From Nostocoides sp. F2B08 (GTDB taxonomy: Bacteria > Actinomycetota > Actinomycetes > Actinomycetales > Dermatophilaceae), in contig NZ_WESE01000009.1 in assembly GCF_009184895.1 (NCBI RefSeq), positions 182,678 to 246,677 on the forward strand: 64,000 nucleotides of DNA, given 5' to 3'. Position numbers and translations under genes: made by a program. This document shows positions 55,133 through 63,864 of this stretch, one piece after another; the first letter of the stretch is position 1, and the number at the start of each line of letters is the position of its first letter. Under the pieces are notes generated by a model. It ran no database searches. It saw only the letters and a list, made by a program, of their open reading frames with translations, and was not told the origin of the DNA.

Positions 55133-56443
55133 TCAGGGAGCGATTCGGTCGATGATCAGCGGGAGCAGGTCGGGACGGCTGCCCTCCGGGGCGATCGTAT
55201 ACGCACCGTCGAGGGCCGCCAGGGCCCGGTCGAAGCGCTCCGGGGTGTCCGTGTGCAGGGTGAGCAGCGGCTCCCCGCCTCGGACGGTGGCGCCGGGCTT
55301 GGCGTGCATGACGACGCCGGCGGCGGCCTGCACAGGGTCCTCCTTGCGGGCCCGGCCGGCCCCGAGCCGCCAGGCGGCGACCCCCACCTTGAGGGCATCG
55401 AGCTGGGTGAGGACGCCGTCTGCGGGAGCCTCCACGGTGTGTGTCTCCTTCGCCTCGGGCAGCGCGGCCCCGGGATCGCCGCCCTGCGCCGAGATCATGG
55501 CCCGCCACGCGTCCATCGCCCGGCCGTCGGCGAGCGCGTCCGCGGGGTCGACGTCCTCGCGACCGGCCGCGGCCAACATCTCGCGGGCCAGCGCCACGGT
55601 GAGCTCGACGACATCGGGAGGCCCACCGCCGTCGAGGACCTCGACCGACTCGCGCACCTCGAGGGCGTTGCCGGCCGTCAGGCCGAGGGGCACCTGCATG
55701 TTGGTGAGCAGGGCGACCGTGGTCACCCCGGCGTCGGTGCCCAGGGCCACCATCGTCTCGGCGAGCTCACGTGCGTCATCGACGTCCTTCATGAACGCGC
55801 CACTGCCCACTTTGACGTCGAGGACGAGCGCCCCGGTCCCCTCGGCGATCTTCTTGCTCATGATCGAGCTCGCGATGAGCGGGATCGCCTCGACGGTGCC
55901 GGTGACGTCGCGCAGCGCGTAGAGCTTCTTGTCCGCCGGGGCCAGACCCGAGCCTGCGGCGCAGATGACGGCGCCGACGTCCTCGAGCTGGCGCAGCATG
56001 TCCTCGTTGGACAGGTCGGCCCGCCATCCGGGGATCGACTCGAGCTTGTCGAGCGTGCCGCCCGTGTGGCCGAGCCCCCGCCCGGACAGCTGCGGCACCG
56101 CGACCCCACAGGCGGCGACCAGCGGCGCGAGCGGCAGGGTGATCTTGTCCCCCACGCCGCCGGTCGAGTGCTTGTCCGCGGTCGGACGGGACAACGACGA
56201 GAAGTCCATCCGCTCGCCGCTGGCGATCATGGCCGCCGTCCAGCGCGCGATCTCCTCGCGGTCCATGCCGTTGAGGAGGATCGCCATCGCCAGGGCGGAC
56301 ATCTGCTCGTCGGCGACCGCTCCGCGGGTGTATGCGTCGATCACCCAGTCGATCTGCTCATCGCTGAGGCGCTGCTTGCCGCGTTTGGTGACGATGACGT
56401 CGACGGCGTCGAACGGCTCGTTCCTCCCCGACGGCTCACTCAT
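55133..56443 (-). CDS. deoA: Thymidine phosphorylase
   Basis: The 436-residue enzyme starts at ATG 56443, with AAGGAGGAG about 6 bases upstream; the preceding cdd gene overlaps it by 8 bases. Motifs are DKHSTGGVGDKITLPLAP (phosphate site), SGRGLGHTGGTLDKLESIPG and the C-terminal GTGALVLDVKVGSGAFMK. It converts thymidine and deoxyuridine plus phosphate to base and deoxyribose-1-phosphate, feeding the phosphomutase and DeoC. Confidence 0.94.
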   Translation of the reverse strand: MSEPSGRNEPFDAVDVIVTKRGKQRLSDEQIDWVIDAYTRGAVADEQMSALAMAILLNGMDREEIARWTAAMIASGERMDFSSLSRPTADKHSTGGVGDKITLPLAPLVAACGVAVPQLSGRGLGHTGGTLDKLESIPGWRADLSNEDMLRQLEDVGAVICAAGSGLAPADKKLYALRDVTGTVEAIPLIASSIMSKKIAEGTGALVLDVKVGSGAFMKDVDDARELAETMVALGTDAGVTTVALLTNMQVPLGLTAGNALEVRESVEVLDGGGPPDVVELTVALAREMLAAAGREDVDPADALADGRAMDAWRAMISAQGGDPGAALPEAKETHTVEAPADGVLTQLDALKVGVAAWRLGAGRARKEDPVQAAAGVVMHAKPGATVRGGEPLLTLHTDTPERFDRALAALDGAYTIAPEGSRPDLLPLIIDRIAP

Positions 56444-56915
56444 CCGACTCCTCCTTCGATCCACCCGACCCGGGGACGATCCCCGGCCCGCCCTGCTGTC
56501 TCCCGGCCGACTCGGCGCGATCGAGGTCCTCGCGACCGAACGCCTGCGGCAGGACCTCGCGCATCGGCAGGATCCCCTCGGGGGTCATCAGCAGGCAACC
56601 GCCGCCTCCGTGCTCCCAGAGCAGCTGCCGACAGCGTCCGCACGGCATGAGCGCCGCCCCGTCCCCACCGACGCAGTAGACCGCGACGAGTCGCCCGCCG
56701 CCGGTCAGCGTGAGCTGGCTGACCATGCCGCACTCGGCACACAAGCCCACGCCGTACGACGCGTTCTCGACGTTACACCCGCTGACGACGCGCCCGTCGT
56801 CGACGAGTCCAGCGACGCCGACGGGGAACTCGGAGTACGGGCAGTAGGCCGACCGCATCGCGAGCACCGCCGTCTCGTGCAGGAGCTCCCAGTCGACGAC
56901 GTCGTCGGCTGCCAT
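56436..56915 (-). CDS. cdd: Cytidine deaminase
   Basis: The 159-residue zinc enzyme has the active-site motifs CNVENASYGVGLCAECGM (His replaced by Cys as in tetrameric Cdd; Glu general acid) and PCGRCRQLLWEH. It converts (deoxy)cytidine to (deoxy)uridine. ATG 56915 is preferred, with GAGAGG 8 bases upstream; GTG 56921 is in frame. The Gly/Ser/Glu-rich C-terminal tail (about 25 residues) is longer than usual and contains the overlap with deoA. Confidence 0.92.
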   Translation of the reverse strand: MAADDVVDWELLHETAVLAMRSAYCPYSEFPVGVAGLVDDGRVVSGCNVENASYGVGLCAECGMVSQLTLTGGGRLVAVYCVGGDGAALMPCGRCRQLLWEHGGGGCLLMTPEGILPMREVLPQAFGREDLDRAESAGRQQGGPGIVPGSGGSKEESDE

Positions 56916-56975
56916 ACCCACGTCCTCTCCGACGCCCCCTAGGACGTCATCCGTTCCGGCGGGTCGGTCCGGTCG

Positions 56976-58247
56976 CTAATGGCCCTCACCCTTGCGATAT
57001 ATCTGTCCGTCCGCCGCGGGCATTCGGAGCCGTTGCGAGGCGAACGCGAGCACGAGAAGCGTCGTGACGTACGGCGTCGCGGCGGCGAGCTCACCGGGGA
57101 CGGAGTCCGTCGAGAAGTACCAGAGCGCCGCACCCGTCGCGACCACGAGGGACGTGATGCCCTGGACGCGGTTGTTGCGCTTGAGCTGCCAGGCCCCGAC
57201 CACGAGGAGGATGACGGCGACCAGCAGGAGGAGGGCGTGGACCGTCCCGCCGCCGCGCAGCCGGGCCGCATCGGTATAGCCGAAGAGCAGAGACCCTGCG
57301 GCGAGGCCGCCCGGCCTCCAGTTGCCGAAGATCATGGCCGCGAGGCCGATGTAGCCCCGGCCACCCGTCTGCCCGTCGCGGTAGATGTTGGCGGCGACGA
57401 GTGCGAGGAACGCGCCGCCCATCCCGGCGAGAGCACCCGAGGTGCAGACCGCGATGAACTTGTAGCGGATGACGTTGACGCCGAGGGTCTCGGCGGCCAC
57501 CGGCGACTCACCACAGGATCGCAGTCGGAGACCGAAGGCGGTGCGCCACAGGACGAAGAACGTGCCGATGAACAGCAGGACCGCGATGATCGTGAACGCC
57601 GAGATGTTCGTCGTGAAGCCCCCGATGACGCCGGCGAGGTCACTGAGGAAGAAGATCTCCCGGGCCTCCAGCCGCGCCATCTGTTCCGAGAGTCCCGGAA
57701 CCGAGAACCGCGGCAGCGACGGCAGGGGCGGCGACTGGGTCGGACCGCCACCGGGGAGGTCGCTGAAGAACCGCGCCGCGAGGTACTTCGCGATGCCGAG
57801 AGCCGTGATGTTCAGGGCCACACCGGAGACGATGTGGTCGACGCCGAAGATCACCGTGGCCGTGGCGTGAATGAGGCCGCCGACGATCCCGCACAGCATG
57901 CCGCCGACGATGCCGGCCCACGGCCCCATGTAGTAGCCGAAGAACCCGGCACCCCAGGTGCCGAGGATCATCATGCCCTCGAGACCGATGTTGACCACGC
58001 CGGCACGCTCGGACCACAGACCACCGAGGCCGGCGAGACCGATGGGCACGGCGAGGGCGATCGCGGCGCCGATGACGCCCGAGCTGGCGATGTCGTCCGC
58101 TCCGGTCACCACGCGCAGGACCGCCAGGACGAAGACGGCGGCGAGGAAGCCCGCCGGCCAGAACCACAGCGGAATCCGGCGTCGCCGAGGGGCCGGGGGC
58201 GCCTCGGCGGGCTCGACCGGCGGGGTCTGGAGAGTGGGGGTGCTCAT
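56976..58247 (-). CDS. Nucleoside ABC transporter permease (second)
   Basis: The 423-residue permease belongs to the BPD_transp_2 family of BMP-type nucleoside importers. It has about 10 helices and the motifs GLWSERAGVVNIGLEGMM and GENPLAAETLG-like GESPVAAETLGVNV. The ATG at 58247 overlaps the first permease stop (ATGA). It forms the inner-membrane channel with the other permease. The cytidine deaminase gene follows after 60 bases. Confidence 0.9.
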   Translation of the reverse strand: MSTPTLQTPPVEPAEAPPAPRRRRIPLWFWPAGFLAAVFVLAVLRVVTGADDIASSGVIGAAIALAVPIGLAGLGGLWSERAGVVNIGLEGMMILGTWGAGFFGYYMGPWAGIVGGMLCGIVGGLIHATATVIFGVDHIVSGVALNITALGIAKYLAARFFSDLPGGGPTQSPPLPSLPRFSVPGLSEQMARLEAREIFFLSDLAGVIGGFTTNISAFTIIAVLLFIGTFFVLWRTAFGLRLRSCGESPVAAETLGVNVIRYKFIAVCTSGALAGMGGAFLALVAANIYRDGQTGGRGYIGLAAMIFGNWRPGGLAAGSLLFGYTDAARLRGGGTVHALLLLVAVILLVVGAWQLKRNNRVQGITSLVVATGAALWYFSTDSVPGELAAATPYVTTLLVLAFASQRLRMPAADGQIYRKGEGH

Positions 58248-59362
58248 GCGGACACTCCTTGCTCTGCAGTGGCGGCATGTCGCTCCTCGAGCTGCCGAGC
58301 CACTCGGTTCTGCTCCATCCGGGCCTCGGCGCGACGGACCAGCTCGTAGGCGATGACGACGGCGAAGAGGATGACGCCCTGGATGATGAAGACGAGCTCC
58401 TTGGAGACGTTCGCCTGGATCTGCAGGGCGTTGCTCTGGCCGTCGAGGAAGGCCCACAGGAGCGCGGCGAAGGCGATGCCGACCGGGTGGTTGCGGCCGA
58501 GCAGGGCGATCGCGATGCCGGCGAAGCCAAGGCCGGCCTGGAACGTCGTTCCGTAGGAGAAGTCCTGGCCGAACAGCAGCGGCATACCCACCAGCCCCGC
58601 GGCCGCGCCGGAGAGGATCATCGCGGTGAGGGTCATCTTCTTGACGTCGACGCCGCTCGCGACGGCCGCCGTCTCGGACTTGCCGGTCGCTCGCAGGTCG
58701 AAGCCGAACCTGGTCTTGTTGAGGACGAACCAGTAGGTCACTCCGACGAGGGCGGCGAGGAAGATCAGGGTGTAGACGGTGTTGGTGGCACCGGGCACGA
58801 TCGCCAGGCCCTCGAGCCGCGAGGACTCGGGCAGCTCCCTCGTCCGCACGACGTTGGTGCCCTCGCTGGCGGGATCACGGGCCTTGGACAGCAGCCACGC
58901 CACGACCGCCGTCGCGATGGCGTTGAGCATGATCGTGGAGATGACCTCGGACACGCCGCGCTTGACCTTCAGCCAGCCGGCGATCCCGGCCCACAGACCG
59001 CCGAACACCATGGCGACGAGGATCGCGACGAGGATGTTGAGGACTCCCGGGAGCCATGCCTGACCGGCGAAGACAGCGGCCGCGAAGCTCGCCACGCGGT
59101 ACTGGCCGTCGACGCCGATGTTGAACAGGTTCATCTTGAACCCGATCGCCACGGCGACCGCGGACAGGTAGAAGACCGTGGCTGCGTTGATGATGTTGAC
59201 GGTCTGGCGAGGCAGCGGCGGCTGGAAGATCACCTGCCACACCTCGAGAACCGGGTCGCCGACGGCGAGCAGGACCAGCGAGGTGACGATGAACGCGACG
59301 ATGACCGCGACGACGGGGGCGACCAGCGGCAGGAGGATCTTGCGTGGTTCCAAGCGGCTCAC
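58244..59362 (-). CDS. Nucleoside ABC transporter permease (first)
   Basis: The 372-residue permease has about 9 helices and the family motifs FNIGVDGQYRVASFAA and RATGKSETAAVASGVDVKK. The ATG at 59362 overlaps the ATPase stop. With the second permease it makes the heterodimeric channel of a purine/pyrimidine nucleoside importer (as in YufOPQ/PnrABCDE systems). The C-terminal tail is charged (RRAEARMEQNRVARQLEERH). Confidence 0.9.
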   Translation of the reverse strand: MSRLEPRKILLPLVAPVVAVIVAFIVTSLVLLAVGDPVLEVWQVIFQPPLPRQTVNIINAATVFYLSAVAVAIGFKMNLFNIGVDGQYRVASFAAAVFAGQAWLPGVLNILVAILVAMVFGGLWAGIAGWLKVKRGVSEVISTIMLNAIATAVVAWLLSKARDPASEGTNVVRTRELPESSRLEGLAIVPGATNTVYTLIFLAALVGVTYWFVLNKTRFGFDLRATGKSETAAVASGVDVKKMTLTAMILSGAAAGLVGMPLLFGQDFSYGTTFQAGLGFAGIAIALLGRNHPVGIAFAALLWAFLDGQSNALQIQANVSKELVFIIQGVILFAVVIAYELVRRAEARMEQNRVARQLEERHAATAEQGVSA

Positions 59363-60960
59363 GTCGCGCTCCCTTCAGGAGATTCGGGAGTATGCGGTGG
59401 TCCCGCGGGCGGGTGGGTCACCGAGGAGTCGGCACCGGTCATCGCGGCCCCGAGGTCCTCCGCGGTGACCGTGTCGGGGTCGAATGCCTCCGAGAGCCGC
59501 CCGCGCAGGATGACCCGGATGGTGTCCGACAGGCCGATGAGCTCCTCGAGGTCTGCCGAGATCAGCAGGACGCCCATCCCCTCGCGGCGTGCGGCGCGCA
59601 TGAGGTCCCAGATGCCGGCCTGGGCGCCGACGTCGACGCCGCGGGTGGGGTGAGCGGCGACGAGGACGCGTGGGTGGTGGCTCATCTCGCGACCGACGAT
59701 GAGCTTCTGCTGGTTGCCGCCGGAGAGCGAGCCCGCCGTGACGTCGATACCGGGAGTGCGCACGTCGTACTCCTCGACGATGCGCTCGGTGTCCTGCCGG
59801 GCGGCCTTGGCGTTGATGAGCCCACCCTTGACGTTGGGCTCCTGGGTCTGGTGCCCGAGGATGCGGTTCTCCCAGAGCGGGGCCTCGAGGAGCAGGCCAT
59901 GCCGGTGCCGGTCCTCAGGGATGTAGCCGATCCCGGCCTCGCGGATCTGCCGCGTGTGCCACTTCGAGACCTCGGTGTCGTCGACGAAGATCTGCCCGGT
60001 GTCCTGGTCGCGCATCCCCATGATGACCTCGACGAGCTCGGCCTGACCGTTCCCCTCGACGCCCGCGATGCCGAGCACCTCGCCCGCGTGGATGGCGAAG
60101 CTGACACCGTCGAGGACGTTGCGGCTCGGGCCCTTGAGAACGAGGTCCTCGACCCGCAGGATGACCTGGTCGGTGACGGTGGACTCCTCGGTCTGCGGGG
60201 TAGGCAGCTCGGAGCCGACCATGAGCTCGGCGAGCTGACGGGCGGTGATGCCCTGCGGTGAGACGGTGTCCACGGTGGTGCCCCGGCGGATGACGGTGAT
60301 GGCGTCCGCGACGCGCAGCACCTCGTCGAGCTTGTGCGAGATGAACAGGACCGTCAGTCCCTCGCTCTTGAGCTCCCTGAGGTTGTCGAAGAGCTCGTCG
60401 ACCTCCTGCGGGACGAGCACGGCGGTCGGCTCGTCGAGGATGATGATCTTGGCGCCGCGGTAGAGGACCTTGAGGATCTCGACCCGCTGCCGGGCGCCGA
60501 CGCCGAGATCGGCGACGAGGACGTCCGGGTCGACGTCGAGGCTGTAGTCACGCGAGATCTCGAGGATGCGGTCGCGCGCCGTTCCGCCGATGCCATGGAG
60601 GTCCTCCGCGCCGAGCACGACGTTCTCGAGAACAGTGAGGTTGTCGGCGAGCATGAAGTGCTGGAAGACCATTCCGATGCCGTACCCAATGGCGTCGGAC
60701 GGGCTGTGCAGATCGACGACGGTCCCGCCGACCTTGATCGTTCCCTCGTCCGGTCGCTGCACGCCGTACAGGATCTTCATGAGGGTGGACTTGCCCGCGC
60801 CGTTCTCACCGACGATGGCGTGCACGGTGCCACGACGGACCGCGAAGCCGATGTCCTTGTTGGCGACGACACCGGGGAAGCGCTTGGTGATGCCGTCGAG
60901 CTCGACCACATAGGTCGAGTCTTCGATGGCGCGCTCGTGCTCAGGAGCGGCAGCAGTCAT
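59359..60960 (-). CDS. Nucleoside ABC transporter ATPase, two nucleotide-binding domains
   Basis: The 533-residue protein has tandem ABC domains, as in sugar/nucleoside importers. The N-domain is complete: Walker A VGENGAGKSTLMKILYG and Walker B IIILDEPTAVLVP. The C-domain has a degenerate Walker A (GIAGVEGNGQAELVEVIMG) but an intact signature SGGNQQKLIVGREM. It starts at ATG 60960. The gap of 168 bases from the BMP lipoprotein gene contains a strong hairpin. Confidence 0.92.
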   Translation of the reverse strand: MTAAAPEHERAIEDSTYVVELDGITKRFPGVVANKDIGFAVRRGTVHAIVGENGAGKSTLMKILYGVQRPDEGTIKVGGTVVDLHSPSDAIGYGIGMVFQHFMLADNLTVLENVVLGAEDLHGIGGTARDRILEISRDYSLDVDPDVLVADLGVGARQRVEILKVLYRGAKIIILDEPTAVLVPQEVDELFDNLRELKSEGLTVLFISHKLDEVLRVADAITVIRRGTTVDTVSPQGITARQLAELMVGSELPTPQTEESTVTDQVILRVEDLVLKGPSRNVLDGVSFAIHAGEVLGIAGVEGNGQAELVEVIMGMRDQDTGQIFVDDTEVSKWHTRQIREAGIGYIPEDRHRHGLLLEAPLWENRILGHQTQEPNVKGGLINAKAARQDTERIVEEYDVRTPGIDVTAGSLSGGNQQKLIVGREMSHHPRVLVAAHPTRGVDVGAQAGIWDLMRAARREGMGVLLISADLEELIGLSDTIRVILRGRLSEAFDPDTVTAEDLGAAMTGADSSVTHPPAGPPHTPESPEGSAT

Positions 60961-61057
60961 CGTCGGTCCTCTCGATGTGCGTCCGGATCCCGCGACGGCG
61001 CAAGGGTCCGGTGCGACACGCTATCGCGGCGGGTGGCGGAAAAGTAGGGAATCACGG

Positions 61058-61102
61058 ACAGATCGCCCCCTCGACGCCGGTGGCGTCGAAGGGGCGATCT
61101 GT
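61058..61102 (-). terminator. Strong hairpin between the BMP lipoprotein gene and the ABC ATPase gene
   Basis: Arms of 21 bases (61058-61078 and 61082-61102, one mismatch) enclose a 3-base loop. Read in the direction of the minus-strand operon it starts 26 bases after the bmpA stop and is followed by CTTTT. It would act as a partial terminator or an RNA-stabilising hairpin, giving more lipoprotein than ATPase and permeases. Confidence 0.75.
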
Positions 61103-61128
61103 GACGAGGTGGTCACCTCCGGAGCTGG

Positions 61129-62199
61129 TCAGCTCTCCGGGGTGCTGGGAACGGTGATCTCACCGTCGATGATCTGCTGCTTCAGCTCATCGAGCTGGTC
61201 CTTGATGTCGTCGACCTTGCCACCGGTGGTGGAGTAGTCGACGCCACCGCCGGCGAGGTCGAAGACCTGCGGACCGGCCTGGAAGTTCCCCTCGACCTCG
61301 GCCTTGAGGAACTCGTAGACCGCGACGTCGACCTTCTTGATCATCGACGTGATGATGACGTCCTGGACCTCCGGGGCGGCCGTCTTGGCCTGGTCGGAGT
61401 CGACACCGATCGCCATGGTGTTGGCCTCGCTGGCGGCCGTGAAGACACCACCACCGGAACCGCCGGCCGCGTGGTAGATCACGTCGGCGCCGGACTGGTA
61501 CATACCCTCGGCAGCGGTCTTGCCCTTGGCCGGGTCACCGAAGCCGGAGAAGTCCGGCGGCTGGGTCAGGTAGGTCCGCTGGATCTCGATGTCGGGGTTG
61601 ATCTCCTGGGCGCCCGCGATGTAGCCGGCCTCGAACTTCTCGATGAGCGGCGTCTGCACACCACCGATGAAGCCGACGTTGTCCGTGCGGGTCTTGAGAG
61701 CGGCCGCCGCACCGACGAGGAAGGAGCCCTCCTCCTCGGCGAAGACGAGGTTGGCGACGTTCTCGCCCTCGTAGTCGGTCGAGTCGATCAGGGCGAAGTG
61801 GACGTCGGGGTTCTGCGGCGCGACCACGGCGATGGACGGCGCATACGCGAATCCGACCGCGACGATCGACGTGTACCCGGCGTCGATCAGCTGCTGGAGG
61901 CGCTCCTCGCGGGCCGACTCGGGCTCACCGTCGGTCGCGGTGGCCTCCTGGGTCTCGATCCCGAACTCGGCAGCGGCCTGGTCCAGACCGGCGGCGGCGG
62001 CGTCGTTGAAGGACTGGTCGCCTCGACCACCCACGTCATAAGCCATTCCGACCCGGACGTCGCTGGCCTCCTCGGCGGTGCTCGTCTCGGTGCCGTCCGC
62101 GGTTCCGGTGTCCGTGCTGTCGGCGCTGTCGCTGCCGCATGCAGTCAGGGCCAGGGCCGCAACCGCAAAGACGGATGCGTACTTCATCGTCTGGCGCAA
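61129..62199 (-). CDS. bmpA: BMP-family nucleoside-binding lipoprotein
   Basis: I chose TTG 62199 because AGGAGA ends 6 bases upstream; ATG 62187 is the alternative. The 356-residue protein has a lipoprotein signal peptide (KYASVFAVAALALTAC) and a Thr/Ser/Asp-rich linker. The BMP fold follows: RVGMAYDVGGRGDQSFNDAA, QNPDVHFALIDST, FAEEEGSFLVGAAA and DVIYHAAGGSGGGVF. It binds nucleosides outside the membrane for the ABC importer. A promoter-like site lies about 100 bases upstream. Confidence 0.92.
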   Translation of the reverse strand: MRQTMKYASVFAVAALALTACGSDSADSTDTGTADGTETSTAEEASDVRVGMAYDVGGRGDQSFNDAAAAGLDQAAAEFGIETQEATATDGEPESAREERLQQLIDAGYTSIVAVGFAYAPSIAVVAPQNPDVHFALIDSTDYEGENVANLVFAEEEGSFLVGAAAALKTRTDNVGFIGGVQTPLIEKFEAGYIAGAQEINPDIEIQRTYLTQPPDFSGFGDPAKGKTAAEGMYQSGADVIYHAAGGSGGGVFTAASEANTMAIGVDSDQAKTAAPEVQDVIITSMIKKVDVAVYEFLKAEVEGNFQAGPQVFDLAGGGVDYSTTGGKVDDIKDQLDELKQQIIDGEITVPSTPES

Positions 62200-62295
62200 G
62201 GCGTATCTCCTGTTTCTCTGGCGGTGCAGGGGCACCGCCACTCGGGCGTTGCTCGTCGCAATGCGAGGGCGGCAGGGGCGCCACCCGCTGCCGCG

Positions 62296-62323
62296 AGAAT
62301 ATCCCCTCGGTCCCAGGCCACAA
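62296..62323 (-). promoter_or_regulatory. Sigma-70-type promoter candidate for the nucleoside importer operon
   Basis: On the minus strand, TTGTGG (62323-62318) and TATTCT (62301-62296) are 16 bases apart, upstream of the bmpA start. An approximate transcription start near 62289 would give a leader of about 90 bases. Confidence 0.45.
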
Positions 62324-62401
62324 GACCGCCTGTAAGGAACGTCGCAGATTCGTTACGGAGTCGGGACCCAACGGACGATACGGGCTCGTGAACGCGTCCG
62401 T

Positions 62402-63613
62402 TCAGTCCTCACCGGGCTTCACGCGACCTGCGAAGACGACGCCGGTGAACAGCTCGACCGCGTGCCGCAACGCCTCCTCGTCGACGACCAGGTCTCCCTG
62501 GTGCAGGTCATAGGTCCGGCCGCCAGGCGTCCGGGTCCCGAGCCGGGCCATCGCCCCGGGGACCCGAGAGAGGTACCACGAGAAGTCCTCGCCGCCGAGG
62601 GACTGCGCCGTCGGCACCGGCGCCAGACCCGTGCTCGCGGCGGCGACGCGCAACAGGTCGATGGCCGCCGCTCCGTTGACGACGGGCGGCACGCCACGCT
62701 CGCGATGCAGGCGAACCGCCACCGAGTAGGGCGAGGCGACCGAGTGCACGATCTCGTGCAGGAGTGGACCGACCTGCTCCCAGGCGGAGGCGTCGAGGAT
62801 GCGGAGGGTGCCCGTCGCATACCCGGACGAGGGGATCACGTTGCTGGCCTTGCCGGCATGGACCTCGCCCCACACCAGGGCGGCACCGGCGCGCGGGTCG
62901 AGCCGGCGAGAGAGCACGGCCGGAACGTCCGTGACGATCTTCGCCAGCGCGAAGGTGAGGTCCTCGGTCAGGTGGGGACGGGAGGTGTGACCGCCCTTGC
63001 CCGTCAGCTCGACCCGGATCGAGTCGCACGCGGCCGTGATCGGCCCCTCGCGCAGTCCGACCTGTCCGACGTCGAGGCTGGGGTCGCAGTGGATGGCGAA
63101 GACCGCGTCGACGCCTTCGAGAGCGTGCGCCTCGATCAGCCGGTGCGCCCCACCGGGGATCACTTCTTCGGCCGGCTGGAACAACAGCCGCACGGCGATG
63201 CCTCGCTCGCGGAGGTGGGCCTCCAGCGACTGCAGGATGACTCCGGCACCGAGGACGGCCGCAGTGTGCACGTCGTGGCCGCAGGCGTGGCAGACGTCGT
63301 GCACCGTAGACGACCAGTCCAGGCCGGTGCGCTCCCGCACCGGCAGGGCGTCGATGTCCGCGCGCAGGGCGATCCGGTAGGCGGGTTGCTCCGCGCCGAG
63401 GTCCGCGATCGCCCCGGTGGTTCCGGTCAGGGGTCGCCACGAGATCCCGGCGTCGGTCAGGCGCTGGGTCACCACGGCGGTGGTCCGGGTCTCCTCGAAC
63501 GACAGCTCCGGATGGGCATGCAGGTCTCGCCTGATGTCACGGAGCTCGGGGAGGAACGAGGAGATCGCTGGGACGAGTTCTGCAGGCAGATCGTCCGGAA
63601 AGGCGTCGTTCAT
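62402..63613 (-). CDS. M20-family amidohydrolase (AmiA/AmiB-like)
   Basis: The 403-residue metallo-hydrolase has the M20D motifs RRDLHAHPELSFEE, IALRADIDALPV, HACGHDVHTAAVLGAG and LLFQPAEEVIPGGAHRLIE, with a dimerisation domain and GGEDFSWYLSRVPG. It hydrolyses N-acyl amino acids or related amides with a two-metal site. ATG 63613 is preferred over an in-frame ATG 63625. The same family (amiA1/amiB1) lies beside punA and lpdA in mycobacteria. It precedes bmpA by about 200 bases and probably has its own promoter. Confidence 0.9.
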   Translation of the reverse strand: MNDAFPDDLPAELVPAISSFLPELRDIRRDLHAHPELSFEETRTTAVVTQRLTDAGISWRPLTGTTGAIADLGAEQPAYRIALRADIDALPVRERTGLDWSSTVHDVCHACGHDVHTAAVLGAGVILQSLEAHLRERGIAVRLLFQPAEEVIPGGAHRLIEAHALEGVDAVFAIHCDPSLDVGQVGLREGPITAACDSIRVELTGKGGHTSRPHLTEDLTFALAKIVTDVPAVLSRRLDPRAGAALVWGEVHAGKASNVIPSSGYATGTLRILDASAWEQVGPLLHEIVHSVASPYSVAVRLHRERGVPPVVNGAAAIDLLRVAAASTGLAPVPTAQSLGGEDFSWYLSRVPGAMARLGTRTPGGRTYDLHQGDLVVDEEALRHAVELFTGVVFAGRVKPGED

Positions 63614-63671
63614 TCCGCGCCCCATCGTAGCCGCTCGCGAGGTGCCGTCCCGCCACGCTCGGGTGTCTCGG

Positions 63672-63860
63672 CGCCGCTCCAGACCTCACCGGCATGCCCA
63701 CCGCGCGACATAGCGCGCCCCTGACATACCGACACCCACCTCCAGTCCCCACCGGCATGCCCACCGCGCGCCATAGCGCGCCCCTGACATACCGACACCC
63801 ACCTCCAGACCCCACCGGCCTGCCCACCGCGCGACATAGCGCGCCCCTGACATACCGACT
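63672..63860 (-). repeat. Tandem array of 63-base intergenic repeats (three units)
   Basis: Units start at 63691, 63754 and 63817 (period exactly 63), with GGCATGCCCACCGCGCGACA then TAGCGCGCCCCTGACATACC then CGACACCCACCTCCAG. The third unit is truncated. The reverse complement of the core matches the core of the array at 51.1-51.3 kb. The array lies upstream of the amidohydrolase gene. Confidence 0.9.
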
Positions 63861-63864
63861 GACG

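Noticed and set aside
56922..56975. Regulatory RNA between the permease and cytidine deaminase genes
   Set aside because: The spacer is only about 54-60 bases and has no notable fold.
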